Origin: Nitrososphaerota archaeon
GTDB taxonomy: Archaea > Thermoproteota > Nitrososphaeria > Nitrososphaerales > UBA183
Direction of reading: 5' to 3'
DNA: 64,000 bases
Assembly: GCA_029785235.1 (NCBI GenBank)
Contig: JAFMAA010000002.1
Coordinates: 247,712-311,711, forward strand
Shown: piece after piece, positions 29,524-37,987 of the stretch
Layout of the letters: the number at the start of each line of letters is the position of its first letter
How positions within the stretch are numbered: position 1 is the first letter of the stretch
The notes under the pieces: model-generated
Databases searched by the model: none
Seen by the model: the letters and a program-made list of their open reading frames with translations, nothing else
What the model was told of the DNA's origin: nothing
Translations under genes and position numbers: made by a program

Positions 29524-29791
29524 GTGTGTGTTGTTGGTTGAAACATTGGGCGGCCGGCCAGGGTCCAGGGGCCCGCCTCTGGCCCTGCCCCGGATTCCCA
29601 GCTCTTGGTGGTCCCCCGGCCTCGGCGTCTCCTGTCCTGTCGTCTCCTATAGCGTCGTATGTCCTTTAATAGTGTCGTGAAGTCTATCGTCAGACGCGTC
29701 CTTCCTAGTGTATACTGTAAATAATAACTGACTGTAACTAACAACCGACCAGGGCCCCGCCCCTGGAAATGTTTCCTCCAACAACACACAC
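29524..29791. other. Replication origin with inverted ORB-like repeats
   Basis: A 24-base element at 29524-29547 (starting GTGTGTGTTGTTGG, ending GAAACATT) recurs inverted at 29768-29791 with 22 of 24 bases identical. Each is followed on its own strand by a G-rich stretch, as in archaeal ORB sites recognised by Orc1/Cdc6. Between them is an A+T-rich segment (29640-29750, with TTTAATAG and TGTAAATAATAAC) suited to unwinding. The Orc1/Cdc6 gene flanks one side and parB the other. Confidence 0.8.
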
Positions 29792-29817
29792 AGCCTGGCC
29801 CCCCGAGAGCCACTCCG

Positions 29818-29827
29818 ACCTTAATAT
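29818..29827 (+). promoter_or_regulatory. Promoter of the parB operon
   Basis: CTTAATATAC fits an archaeal TATA box; transcription would begin near 29848, leaving a leader of about 45 bases with a GGAGAGGAG ribosome site before ATG 29892. This differs from the leaderless genes around it. Confidence 0.5.
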
Positions 29828-29891
29828 ACTGAAAACCGCGGTTTGTTGCCATACCTTGGCTACCCGGACAGTCCAGCAGGGAGAGGAGCTC

Positions 29892-30821
29892 ATGGAAGTC
29901 GACCGGATCAGCAGCGATGAGACGCTTCTCCGCCCTGTTGACGCCAACAGGGTAGAAGAGCTCGCCGCATCCATGGCGTCCAAGGGGCAGCAGCAGGCGA
30001 TCAAGGTGCGACCGAAGAGCGGGTATAGGTATACATTCGTTGTCGTCTTCGGGGAACACCGGCTTGCTGCAGCCAAGAAGCTTGCTGAAGCTGGCAGGTC
30101 GATAAAGGGTCTTCCTGTCGGCAAGGTCAGAGCAATCGTCGCCGACATCGACGAATATGAGGCACTCGAACTGAAGGTTACGGAGAACGCCCAGAGGAAC
30201 CACTATGTCGATCCCTGGGAAGAAGGAAAGGTGTTCGTGGAGCTCCTCTCGAAGAAGTACTCCAACAACATCAACGCCTTGGCGGAGTCTCTAGGCAAGT
30301 CGACTGCGTACATCAGGGACCGGGTCCAGGTCTACTACTTCTTGCACCCATCGCTCAGGAAGTACCTAGGCAACGGGCTGACCGTCAGCAACGCCATATC
30401 TCTTACCAAGACCCCCAACCCCGAGCCGCAGATCACGCTTGCAAACTCGATACTCAGGACTCGGATAAAGGGGATAGGTACCTTCGGCGGAGGAGGGTTG
30501 ATCGGGAGGCGGTCCGTGAAACTGACATGTCAGTGTCCTACCTGCGGGTACTCACACACCCCCCGCAAGCGCACTGACAGCCTTTCCGCTGAAGTCGACG
30601 AAGCCGGAGGTGTTCCTGGTATCGATGTTGTAATGGGATCCAACAGGCATAATGACGAGATACACGTTCACAACCCAGGGAAGGTCGGGTTCAGCCTCTG
30701 TGGAACGGGGTTGAAGGAGACCTGGACCGTGAAAGTCCCCCAGGACGCAGAGCCCAGGGAGCTAGGGGAGAGGATGTGCATGCCGTGCTTCAACTCTTGG
30801 AGGAGGAATCTGAGACCATGA
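29892..30821 (+). CDS. ParB-like protein with C-terminal zinc region
   Basis: The ParB/Spo0J N-terminal domain is seen in VVVFGEHRLAAAKKLAEAGR (box I, GEHR-x-x-A) and KVTENAQRNHYVDPWEEG (box II, EN-x-Q-R), followed by a helix-turn-helix (NALAESLGKSTAYIRDRVQV). ParB proteins bind centromere sites and use CTP. The C-terminal 130 residues hold CQCPTCGYS and CMPCF, a probable zinc module. ATG 29892 has a Shine-Dalgarno site; an in-frame TTG at 29856 is an alternative. No ParA is visible. The gene contains one TGACATGTCA operator (30523-30532). Confidence 0.75.
   Translation: MEVDRISSDETLLRPVDANRVEELAASMASKGQQQAIKVRPKSGYRYTFVVVFGEHRLAAAKKLAEAGRSIKGLPVGKVRAIVADIDEYEALELKVTENAQRNHYVDPWEEGKVFVELLSKKYSNNINALAESLGKSTAYIRDRVQVYYFLHPSLRKYLGNGLTVSNAISLTKTPNPEPQITLANSILRTRIKGIGTFGGGGLIGRRSVKLTCQCPTCGYSHTPRKRTDSLSAEVDEAGGVPGIDVVMGSNRHNDEIHVHNPGKVGFSLCGTGLKETWTVKVPQDAEPRELGERMCMPCFNSWRRNLRP
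30523..30532. promoter_or_regulatory. TGACATGTCA site inside parB
   Basis: CTGACATGTCAG is a perfect 12-base palindrome of the TGACNNGTCA family, located at the junction between the DNA-binding half and the zinc region of parB. It encodes LTCQ. Confidence 0.45.
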
Positions 30822-32620
30822 GATACTCGACGATTCCCCTGGCAGTGGTCGAGGAAGCGCGCCCGCGGTGCAACGTGTGCGGGTCCGACGACGTAGGCCG
30901 GGCCGGGATGACTTTCAGGGCCACCAGGCAGGACTTCGTCCGGGCCTACAAGTGCCGAAAGTGCGGGTCCAGCTGGCGCGCCATGACGTTCAGGGGGTGC
31001 TGGCTCCCCTACGATGTCGTGAAGCCGGCGCTCGACATGGCAAGGCTGGGATTCAGCCACAGGATGATAGCGATGGCGGTGGCCGAGTGGTCGGGGAGGA
31101 CGTCGGTGTCGGGGACCACCATAGACAACTGGGTGAAGCGCTTCGGGGTGGAGGAGCCCGTTCCCAGGGCTGCCAGGCCTGACGAGAGGGTGCTGGCGGC
31201 CATGAAAGAGGCCCCCAGAGGCCCGTTGGTCCATGTTTGGGACCTCGGACCCATGAGACGGGTGAAGTTTGGCCGCGGGATAGGAGTGAAAACGAAGGGA
31301 CTGCTGTCTGAAAACGGCCTTTACACGGTAAGATATTGCGTCAGAGTAGCCAAGACGGCGGGTATCCCGCTGGAGGCTCTCGAGAAGCACGTCGTATCGG
31401 TGTCAGCAGGGGTATCAGGGAGGTCCAGGCCATTGGCCGCCAGGTTCCCCCTCAGAGCATCAGGGGGCCACGCGTTCCTCCTCGGTCTGTTCTACGCCAG
31501 CGGGGGGATCGGTGGGGGCACGCTGCACTTTGCCGTGGACAGGGAGGTCGGAGAGCACCTGCGCTCTGCAGAGTTCGCGGGTCAGATAGGCGATGCGCCC
31601 CTGGCAGTCTCTCAGGGGAAAAAGCCCCATGGCACGAGGTCGTACACCTACGGTATCGTGATGCTGGACGTCCTGAAAGCCCTTGGGCTGCGGACCGCCA
31701 AGCCGGTCAGGCTCGGTAACGGGAAGTATGTCCCGTCCAGGCATCTCACGATGGCGGTCCCCGCCTGGGTGCGCCGCGGGCCGGCTTCCCTGCATGCATT
31801 CGTGGAGGGGTATGCCAACGGCATCAAGCTCACGGCCGGACTCGCGGGGAGGGAGGAACGCCCGCGCCCCGGCTTCAAGGTCGCCCACCTTGTGACGTAC
31901 GCCAACCTGAAATTATCGTTCTGCAACTACAACAAGCGGGAGCTGGACAGGTTCGTCAGGATCGTCGTCAGCCACTTCAAGGACTTGGGTGTAACCGGGT
32001 GGCTGACCACCGCGAGGGCCGACGGGAGGAAGATGCACCACCTCAGCTACGGGTTCCACACGCTGTCGCAACTCTCGGCGTTCAGCGACAGGTTCGCAAT
32101 CTACAGGCCCATGGTGAGGGTCAAGCTCTCGCTCAGACTGTCAAAGGACCCCATAGTCAGTCACGTCCTGCAGAGGATCAGAGACACCGACGCGTTCGTC
32201 CTCGGCAAGGTGATGGAGGGCCCGAAGACCATCGCGGAGCTGGCCGCGGCCAGCCCCAGGCGGCCATACAACATGACAACCGAGCAGTTCCTCAAGCCCT
32301 CTGTCAACCGGTTGGTGAGGATGGGCGTGTTGAAGGCCGCCGGAGACCTCCTGAAATACGACCCAGCGGTGTTCGCCACAGAGCTGGCGAGAGAGTACTC
32401 GTCGCGGGTGCGGAGGAAGGACGAGGCCAGGCTGGCGCTGGAAGGGAAGCCGTTGTACTATTGTCCGCCGTGCAAGGCCGTGGGCAGCACCCCCAGGTGC
32501 GAGTCGTGCAAGTCCCTGCGGCCGAGATGCACGAAGGCCGCGCTCAGGAGGCTGTGGGACCCGCAGGCGAGGTCGATGACCAGGGACTTGCTGGCCGCGA
32601 TCCCGGAGGCCAAGAATTGA
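30818..32620 (+). CDS. Zinc-ribbon, HTH and LAGLIDADG-like protein, 600 aa
   Basis: N-terminal zinc ribbon (C18, C21, C46, C49), then a transposase-like helix-turn-helix (SGTTIDNWVKRFGVEEPV). Two segments about 110 residues apart resemble LAGLIDADG motifs: HAFLLGLFYASGGIGGG and LHAFVEGYANGIKLTAG. A winged-helix-like part and a C-terminal zinc knuckle (CPPCKAVGSTPRCESC) follow. It may be a homing-endonuclease-derived DNA-binding or replication protein; acidic catalytic residues in the motifs are not clear. Its ATG overlaps the parB stop (ATGA). Confidence 0.55.
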   Translation: MRYSTIPLAVVEEARPRCNVCGSDDVGRAGMTFRATRQDFVRAYKCRKCGSSWRAMTFRGCWLPYDVVKPALDMARLGFSHRMIAMAVAEWSGRTSVSGTTIDNWVKRFGVEEPVPRAARPDERVLAAMKEAPRGPLVHVWDLGPMRRVKFGRGIGVKTKGLLSENGLYTVRYCVRVAKTAGIPLEALEKHVVSVSAGVSGRSRPLAARFPLRASGGHAFLLGLFYASGGIGGGTLHFAVDREVGEHLRSAEFAGQIGDAPLAVSQGKKPHGTRSYTYGIVMLDVLKALGLRTAKPVRLGNGKYVPSRHLTMAVPAWVRRGPASLHAFVEGYANGIKLTAGLAGREERPRPGFKVAHLVTYANLKLSFCNYNKRELDRFVRIVVSHFKDLGVTGWLTTARADGRKMHHLSYGFHTLSQLSAFSDRFAIYRPMVRVKLSLRLSKDPIVSHVLQRIRDTDAFVLGKVMEGPKTIAELAAASPRRPYNMTTEQFLKPSVNRLVRMGVLKAAGDLLKYDPAVFATELAREYSSRVRRKDEARLALEGKPLYYCPPCKAVGSTPRCESCKSLRPRCTKAALRRLWDPQARSMTRDLLAAIPEAKN

Positions 32621-33270
32621 GCTATCGTATCGGGAGCGTCATGGGGAACACAGCCAGGATGTCTGATGACTGGAAGCGGCTCGCGAAGCTCGACAAGCAG
32701 ATGGGCCCGCCTGCTTCACCACTCCGTAACTGGCTGAAGAAGCTGTCCGCCGACGTCAACGCGCCCCCGGTCGCCATCGACGAGGCCGTGACGTACTTCC
32801 TGAAAGGGCTCCGCTCCGGCATCGTCCGCAACAGCAAGAAGTGGGTGGCGTGCGCCCTGGCCCTCGCCTGCCGGAACCACGGGGCCGACAGGGTTAAAGA
32901 GATCTCCGACGCTGTCAGAGTCAAGCCGATGGACCTCGTCAACGGCGTTCACAGCCTGGCAGACGGCCTCGGCCTGACCGTGAAGGAGACCAACATATCC
33001 CGGGAGCTGATGAACGACCTCCAAGCCCTCGGGCTGACGCAGGAAGACTACGTCGAGATCTCTACGCACGTGGCTGCAGTAGCCAAGAGGTACCCGTCGT
33101 CAGCCAGGATAAGGACGCTCTTCGCCGCGGTGACCTACGGGCTTCATTCGACGACGCTGACACAACGACAGGCAGCGGATGCCTTCGGGGTGGACGAGTA
33201 CACCCTGAGGTCCCAGTGGATAGCCAAGGTGAAGCCGTACATGGACTCTCTCAGAGCCAAGACAGTGTAG
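32617..33270 (+). CDS. TFB-like cyclin-fold protein without zinc ribbon
   Basis: Two repeats look like the cyclin folds of transcription factor B: KKWVACALALACRNHGADRV ending SLADGLGL, and ISTHVAAVAKRYPSSARIRT ending VDEYTLRSQWIAKVK with a helix-turn-helix look. The usual N-terminal zinc ribbon and B-finger are missing. TTG 32617 overlaps the upstream stop and has GGAGG seven bases before it; ATG 32641 is the alternative. Third gene of the parB operon, so it may serve replication or operon control rather than general transcription. Confidence 0.5.
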   Translation: MSYRIGSVMGNTARMSDDWKRLAKLDKQMGPPASPLRNWLKKLSADVNAPPVAIDEAVTYFLKGLRSGIVRNSKKWVACALALACRNHGADRVKEISDAVRVKPMDLVNGVHSLADGLGLTVKETNISRELMNDLQALGLTQEDYVEISTHVAAVAKRYPSSARIRTLFAAVTYGLHSTTLTQRQAADAFGVDEYTLRSQWIAKVKPYMDSLRAKTV

Positions 33271-33279
33271 CCGGCCGCG

Positions 33280-33651
33280 CTATGGGGCAGAGATCACTGG
33301 CGCTACCAGCAGCTTGTCCGAGACTTTGAGCCCCTTGGCCGCGTGGTCCCCGCACACCGTGACCGCCGGCAGGTCAGAGGCCCCCATCATGGACCGCAGG
33401 GCGATCCTCGACAGGAAGTTGCGTGTGGAGACGTCGACAACCTCGATGTCGCACCCGATCTCGCCGGCCAGGCGTCTGGCCTCGAGGACCGCAGCCTTGC
33501 TCTTCGCATCCAGCACCCGCTCCTGCCTGAAGTGGACCTTCTTCTCGTAGATCGGCATCTGCAGCATGTGCCCTACCGGGACGGCTATGCCGACCTCGTA
33601 CCTGTCGACGGGCACCTGCTCGCTTCTAACAAAAACCCTGACCTTTGTCAT
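33280..33651 (-). CDS. Hypothetical protein, possible thioredoxin-like fold
   Basis: 123 residues. The second half has a beta-alpha-beta pattern with CDIEVVDVSTRNFLSRIALR and SDLPAVTVCGDHAAKGLKV, in which the buried strand ending in a cis-Pro-like LPAVTVCG recalls thioredoxin folds, but no CxxC is present. The TATA box CTTAAAACG is 25 bases before ATG 33651. Function is unknown. Confidence 0.5.
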   Translation of the reverse strand: MTKVRVFVRSEQVPVDRYEVGIAVPVGHMLQMPIYEKKVHFRQERVLDAKSKAAVLEARRLAGEIGCDIEVVDVSTRNFLSRIALRSMMGASDLPAVTVCGDHAAKGLKVSDKLLVAPVISAP

Positions 33652-33685
33652 GTGTTCTCCACCAGGCGCCGTCGTTTTAAGCGCC

Positions 33686-34303
33686 TCACACGTTCCCTGG
33701 CCGGCTCATCTTCCGCACAACTGACTCCAGCTTCTTGGCAGCACCGTCGGCTCCCATGTCATAGAGCCCCTTCGCGTCCATGACGACGACAGGCGCCCGC
33801 CTGTACTTCTCCATGAAGGCCTTGAACGCCCTGTTGACCCCGTCGAGGTACTCGAACGTCACTGACTTCTCGTACTCCCTCCCCCTGCTCTTCAGGCGCT
33901 CCATGAGGAACTCAGTGCTGGCGTCCAGGGCGACCACGAGGCTCGGGACCGGCACCTTCTCCTGGAGAGACCTGAACATCCTGATGAACGGCTTCCGGTC
34001 CTCAGGCTCCAGTGTGTATCCTGTGTATGCCTCCACGCCGTCGAAGAAGAGGTCGCTGACGACGGCCCCCGCGAACGCGCCATCCCTGGCCGCCTTCGCG
34101 ATGTCGTGGTAGTGCATGATGGTGAAGACCATCTCAGTCTGAAGGGCATACCTCTTCGGGTCCTTGTAGAAGTCATCGATCAGAGGGTGGTTCGCAAACT
34201 GCTCAAACAGGAGCCGGGCCCCGGTCAGCTCCGCCAGATGCCTTGCCAGGGTCGTCTTCCCCGAGGCCAGGGGGCCTCCTATGACCACATAGCTCGGTTC
34301 CAT
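33686..34303 (-). CDS. Deoxynucleoside kinase family protein
   Basis: Walker A GGPLASGKTTLA, the substrate-site glutamate region FEQFANHPLIDDFYKDPKRY, a helix with QTEMVFTIMHYHD, the D-x-F-F-D segment VVSDLFFDGVEAY and the LID arginine loop RLKSRGREYEKSV match deoxyadenosine/deoxyguanosine-type kinases. It would phosphorylate deoxynucleosides in salvage. 205 residues, full length. A near-identical arrangement is repeated at 34801-35418. TATA CTTAAG is 25 bases before the ATG. Confidence 0.85.
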   Translation of the reverse strand: MEPSYVVIGGPLASGKTTLARHLAELTGARLLFEQFANHPLIDDFYKDPKRYALQTEMVFTIMHYHDIAKAARDGAFAGAVVSDLFFDGVEAYTGYTLEPEDRKPFIRMFRSLQEKVPVPSLVVALDASTEFLMERLKSRGREYEKSVTFEYLDGVNRAFKAFMEKYRRAPVVVMDAKGLYDMGADGAAKKLESVVRKMSRPGNV

Positions 34304-34371
34304 ATAGTGCTAGCTGCGCCGTCAACTTAAGGCCCCAGCCTGATCCGGTTGAACAGGCGCAGCCGCTCAGA

Positions 34372-34776
34372 TCACTTCTGGAGGGCGATGTTGAGCACCC
34401 CGGTGTCTATGAGAGTGGCGAGGGTGTTTGCCGGCATGTGCGTCCTGCAGACATTCTCGGCGACCTTGAGGGTCATGCTGCTGGGACGGATCTTTGCAAA
34501 CAGGTTCATATGCTTCATCGTCAACTTCATCCCCGTTCTCTTCTCCATGTCGAATATCTCGTCGAGCATGCCCGGAGTGAACGCCCTGAACAGGGCGTCT
34601 CCGGCCTTCACCTTCTTGGGGTTCCTCTTGGTCGCCGCCATCATCTCATCGAAGTCAGGGCCGCTGTACTTGTTGTAGACATGGTGCATGAGATACAGCT
34701 CCCCGACGACGTCTATTCTCACGGCCCACCGCCCGTTCTTGATGAGATCGGCCGCATAATCAGCCGCGCTGCCCAT
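34372..34776 (-). CDS. Hypothetical protein between two kinases
   Basis: 134 residues, soluble and helical, with YAADLIKNGRWAVRIDVVGE and TGMKLTMKHMNLFAKIRP. ATG 34776 follows a CTTAAAT box by about 29 bases; a GTG four codons earlier is too near the box. No family is recognised. Its placement between two deoxynucleoside kinase genes with separate promoters suggests no coupling. Confidence 0.55.
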   Translation of the reverse strand: MGSAADYAADLIKNGRWAVRIDVVGELYLMHHVYNKYSGPDFDEMMAATKRNPKKVKAGDALFRAFTPGMLDEIFDMEKRTGMKLTMKHMNLFAKIRPSSMTLKVAENVCRTHMPANTLATLIDTGVLNIALQK

Positions 34777-34800
34777 GTTAGCCAGCACACCCTGTGCCGG

Positions 34801-35418
34801 TTACGATTTAAGCTGGCTCAGCGCCCCTTTCACGAGCTTCGCGAGCTCCTCGGTGGCTCTCTCATGCCCCAGCTCATACATCCGCTCAGCGTCGACGACG
34901 ACCTTGGGAGCCGCATCATAGGGCTCCATGAACGCGTCGAACGCGGAATTCATCTTCTCCAGGTGCTCCAAGGTCATCGCCTTCTCATAGTCCCGCCCGC
35001 GCAGGCGCGACGTACGCATCAGGAACCTGGTCGGCGCCTGCAGGAACACCACCAAATCGGGCCTCGGAAGCCTCTCCCTGAGGTCGGCTGTCAACCCCTT
35101 CAACGCCTTCAAGTCCTCACCCTGGAGCGCGGCGCCGGCATACGCGTCATCACCATCGAAGAACAGGTCGCTGACCACCGCCCCCTCGAACTTCCCGGCG
35201 CTCACACCGAGCCGGATCTGGTGATAATGCATCACGACGAAGATCATCTCTGTCTGCAACGAGTACGCCGCAGGGTCCTTGTAGAAGTCGCCTATCAGGG
35301 GATGGCCGTCCACCTCCTCCATCACTGTCTCCGCCCCCAGCCTCTTCGCGAGGAGCCGCGCCAGAGTCGTCTTCCCAGAGCCCAGGCACCCGCCAAAGAC
35401 GACATACCTCCCCGACAT
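34801..35418 (-). CDS. Deoxynucleoside kinase family protein, second copy
   Basis: Paralogue of the kinase at 33.7-34.3 kb: Walker A GGCLGSGKTTLA, VDGHPLIGDFYKDPAAYSLQ, VVSDLFFDGDDAY and LID RGRDYEKAMTLEHL. Clear sequence differences between the two suggest different base preference. ATG 35418 sits about 22-25 bases after GTTTTATGG; the upstream GTG is too close. With the 2-deoxyribosyltransferase it forms a deoxynucleoside salvage set. Confidence 0.85.
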   Translation of the reverse strand: MSGRYVVFGGCLGSGKTTLARLLAKRLGAETVMEEVDGHPLIGDFYKDPAAYSLQTEMIFVVMHYHQIRLGVSAGKFEGAVVSDLFFDGDDAYAGAALQGEDLKALKGLTADLRERLPRPDLVVFLQAPTRFLMRTSRLRGRDYEKAMTLEHLEKMNSAFDAFMEPYDAAPKVVVDAERMYELGHERATEELAKLVKGALSQLKS

Positions 35419-35479
35419 GACAGTAGAATGGCGCACACCATAAAACGGGATACACCAGAAAGATGCGCAGAAAGCGTCC

Positions 35480-35617
35480 TTACCAGACTTTCAGAGTCTT
35501 TGGGCCCTTCTTGGCATAGCCGTGCAGTTCATGCCGCATCAAATCGAACTCTGGTAAGTGGTCCTTCGGCAATTCGCCCGCCTGTAGTATTGCCTTTCGA
35601 AGACCTATAGCCCGCAA
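35480..35617 (-). CDS. Small hypothetical protein, 45 aa
   Basis: A frame reading RAIGLRKAILQAGELPKDHL and ending KKGPKTLKVW looks protein-like and is closed by a stop at 35480. The only start is a TTG and no TATA box sits at the usual distance. It may be the remnant of a longer gene, since a stop lies just upstream in frame. Confidence 0.35.
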   Translation of the reverse strand: MRAIGLRKAILQAGELPKDHLPEFDLMRHELHGYAKKGPKTLKVW

Positions 35618-35619
35618 CA

Positions 35620-35936
35620 GAATTTCAACCTGAGATCAGAATCCACCGTGCGTAGGTACAGACCGTATAGAGGATGGGTGTCTAACCTAAACTACAAATT
35701 TTAATCTTACTCTAAACCAATTTGAGTAAATGCCGCTTGCCTCCGCCCCTATGCACTCAACAGACCTCGAAACAGTCTTTGTTCGAGGAAGGACACCAGA
35801 AAAAGCCTTCTACTAAACATTGAAATTTAAACCCTCTCGAAAACGAATCCAAATCGTTCAAAACAAACGTCTTTCACTGAATGAAGCCCATAGTGAGTCG
35901 ATAGAGACCAATCAGAACATCAAGATGGACAGCCAT
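35620..35936. other. A+T-rich gap
   Basis: This gap between the kinase cluster and the leftward mega-operon is much richer in A+T than its flanks (for example TACAAATTTTAATC near 35690 and GAAATTTAAACC near 35825). It contains no supported frame, tRNA or clear repeat. It may include a terminator for the leftward operon, but no strong hairpin was found. Confidence 0.4.
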
Positions 35937-36611
35937 CTAAGCATCGGAGTATCTTGGCATCTGTATGTCTGTAATACGCTGCGGATAGGATAGAGTAGTA
36001 GTAGTTGTAGTTGTTTCATAGTTCTCATTATCGGTGTAGGGGTACTCCTCTCCTATTGGTGGAGTACTCCTGTAGTTGTTGTGGGTGGTGGTGGGGTGTG
36101 GAAGGGGTCTTCGTGGAGGGGTGGTGGGGGTGTGTTGGGGTTTTGTGGTGGGGTTTTGGTTTTGGGCTTTGAAGGTGGACCATCTGCCGTCCCTGGTCTC
36201 CTGGTATTTCATGGTTCTGAGGATGTGTTTCAGCTGTTGGGAGCCTACGGAGTGTATGATCAGGGTGGAGGCTTCTGCCTGGGCTTTCTGTTGGAGGTGG
36301 GTGATTGTCTTGTGTGCGATCCCTTGGTTTTGCCAGGCTTTGTCTACGCCTATGGCCCAGAGGTTGAGGGTGTCTTCCTGGGCGGTGGTGGTGCCTTTGG
36401 TGGTGTGGAGGGGGGTCCCTTTCCTGGTGGTGTAGGTTATGGTGGCTGCCACTGGGGTGTGGGAGAGCTCCCAGATGGTGCCTTTGGTGGGTTGTGTGCC
36501 GTCGTCTTCGAGGGTCTGGCCTGGGTCCAGGGACCTGGCGGTGATGAACGAGGCGGCGGTCGAGGCTGGGACTGAGACTGGGACCAGGTCGGGCCGCGGC
36601 GTCGTGGTCAC
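35937..36611 (-). CDS. GNAT-like protein with Thr-rich tail
   Basis: The middle part LNLWAIGVDKAWQNQGIAHK followed by TITHLQQKAQAEASTLIIHS is a GNAT acetyl-CoA-binding loop (V-x-x-x-x-Q-x-x-G-I-A) and helix. The last 80 residues are low-complexity, Thr/Pro/Asn-rich, encoded by GTAGTTGTAGTT-like repeats on the plus strand. Last gene of the leftward operon; its start overlaps the upstream stop (ATGA). Substrate unknown. Confidence 0.6.
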   Translation of the reverse strand: MTTTPRPDLVPVSVPASTAASFITARSLDPGQTLEDDGTQPTKGTIWELSHTPVAATITYTTRKGTPLHTTKGTTTAQEDTLNLWAIGVDKAWQNQGIAHKTITHLQQKAQAEASTLIIHSVGSQQLKHILRTMKYQETRDGRWSTFKAQNQNPTTKPQHTPTTPPRRPLPHPTTTHNNYRSTPPIGEEYPYTDNENYETTTTTTTLSYPQRITDIQMPRYSDA

Positions 36612-37174
36612 GTGTGTGCTGTCTCCTGGGCGTCTGGGCGGTCGTAGAGCTGGAGCAGGATGGAGGGGTCGGAGACGGTCGATGGCGGTTCTTGGGGGTT
36701 GTTTCTCCTGGTCTCGTCGACCAGCTCTTGGGCGGTGAGGAGCAGTGTCTTCATCGCGTCGGCTATGGCTACTCGCTCTTGCTTGCCCCTGGCGAGCGCG
36801 GCCATGAGGGAGCCGGGCTCCACTCCAGACAGGCCGAAGCGCATCGTCGTGGTCATGGGGGTAGGGGGGATGTCTGGGCGGGGGTCGTCCGTTGTGAATT
36901 GCAGTACCAGTCTGACTGTATCTGCTATGGGGACCTCAAGGGCGGGCGCCCCGTCGGGGGTCGTGGTGGCGGTCTGTCCTGTGCCGGCGCCTGCCTGTAT
37001 TTCTGAGGCGACCAGGGCCTTCTCGTGGGGGTCCAGGTCGAAGTACTTCCTGTCGAGGGCGTCGGTTATGTCGCGTAGGCGCGGGTCGATGAGGTCCATG
37101 TACGAGGTCGCCCCGCAGCCGGAGCACTTGAAGGCGAGCCATCGGAAGCCGCCCACGCTTCCGTGGAGGGACAC
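36608..37174 (-). CDS. Zinc-finger protein with TVSD tail module
   Basis: N-terminal FKCSGCG gives half a zinc site. The C-terminal 80 residues (AIADAMKTLLLTAQELVDET, then TVSDPSILLQLYD) are clearly homologous to the end of the protein at 37988-38599 (DAMSKILKEAQTMVDAA, then TVSDSSTLLQLID). The shared tail is probably a small helical interaction domain. Function is unknown. Confidence 0.55.
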   Translation of the reverse strand: MSLHGSVGGFRWLAFKCSGCGATSYMDLIDPRLRDITDALDRKYFDLDPHEKALVASEIQAGAGTGQTATTTPDGAPALEVPIADTVRLVLQFTTDDPRPDIPPTPMTTTMRFGLSGVEPGSLMAALARGKQERVAIADAMKTLLLTAQELVDETRRNNPQEPPSTVSDPSILLQLYDRPDAQETAHT

Positions 37175-37276
37175 CCTGGATGCCGCCCCGTTATTGCTGC
37201 AGCACGCGGTCGTGCTTGTGTTTGCGGGCGTCTGCAGGCCTGCGCTCCACGAGCTCGGCCTCCGTCTGGACGCCGT

Positions 37277-37702
37277 CTAGGGTCTCCTCGCGTCTGGGCG
37301 TGCGGGTGTCGCTCCCTTCACAGGCATGGTCGGGGGTTTCCAGAAGAGGCCTTTGAGGCCCCCTATGGTACAGAGGAGCCCTCCGACGAAGAGCCCGTAG
37401 AGGGAGAAGGGCGCTGCCACTGCGGTGAACGCCAGGACCAGCAACGATCCCTTTCTCACTCTGGACCGGTCGGAAGAGTTCATCATCACCGCTCCATAGA
37501 ATATGACCAGGCTGCTCGCAAGGCCTATGATGAATAACACAACTATCACCTCCCTGGCGAGGGGGATCAGGCCGCCGAACCCTAGGAAGCCCAGGGCTAC
37601 GCTCGTCACCCCTATGGACTCGACTGTCAGTGTGATGGTGCCGCCGACGAGCGAGAGCAGGACGGCCGACGTCGGCTTGGGCGAAAGGGCGGCCTGGGTC
37701 AC
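37277..37702 (-). CDS. Four-helix membrane protein
   Basis: 141 residues with about four hydrophobic segments (SAVLLSLVGGTITLTVESIG; FLGFGGLIPLAREVIVVLFI; SLVIFYGAVMM; LVLAFTAVAAPFSLYGLFVG). The arrangement recalls small DUF4064-type proteins. GTG 37702 is used. It is the only integral membrane protein in the leftward operon, so the operon product may work at the membrane. Confidence 0.6.
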   Translation of the reverse strand: MTQAALSPKPTSAVLLSLVGGTITLTVESIGVTSVALGFLGFGGLIPLAREVIVVLFIIGLASSLVIFYGAVMMNSSDRSRVRKGSLLVLAFTAVAAPFSLYGLFVGGLLCTIGGLKGLFWKPPTMPVKGATPARPDARRP

Positions 37703-37802
37703 GCCGTGTTCCGCCTCCCTTGCGGCGTGCTCTGAGAAATACAGGCAGGAGCCTCGCCAGGGAAGGAGCTCGCCGGGGCGGCTTCGGGCAGTGCACAGGC
37801 CA

Positions 37803-37982
37803 TCATGAGCGTGCTGTCGCCTCCATCACCGTCTTCTCTGGCTTCTTGTGAGCCGTGCACGGCACGACCCTGCCGTCCTTGATGGCCACGCACCCGCATG
37901 CTGCCACCACGGAACCGTCCTCGAGGGCCTTAGCCTCCCTCTTCCTTCTCTCCCGTTCGAGGCTCGCCATGGACCAGATCAT
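37803..37982 (-). CDS. Small hypothetical protein, 59 aa
   Basis: A basic helix (ASLERERRKREAKALEDGSV) followed by a CGC...C pattern (AACGCVAIKDGRVVPCTAHK), perhaps a small zinc site. It starts 5 bases after the upstream stop. No family is recognised. Confidence 0.5.
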   Translation of the reverse strand: MIWSMASLERERRKREAKALEDGSVVAACGCVAIKDGRVVPCTAHKKPEKTVMEATARS

Positions 37983-37987
37983 TGTGC

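Noticed and set aside
37191..37276. Short frame ending RKHKHDRVLQQ downstream of the four-helix membrane protein
   Set aside because: It looks protein-like but has no in-frame start between the neighbouring genes.
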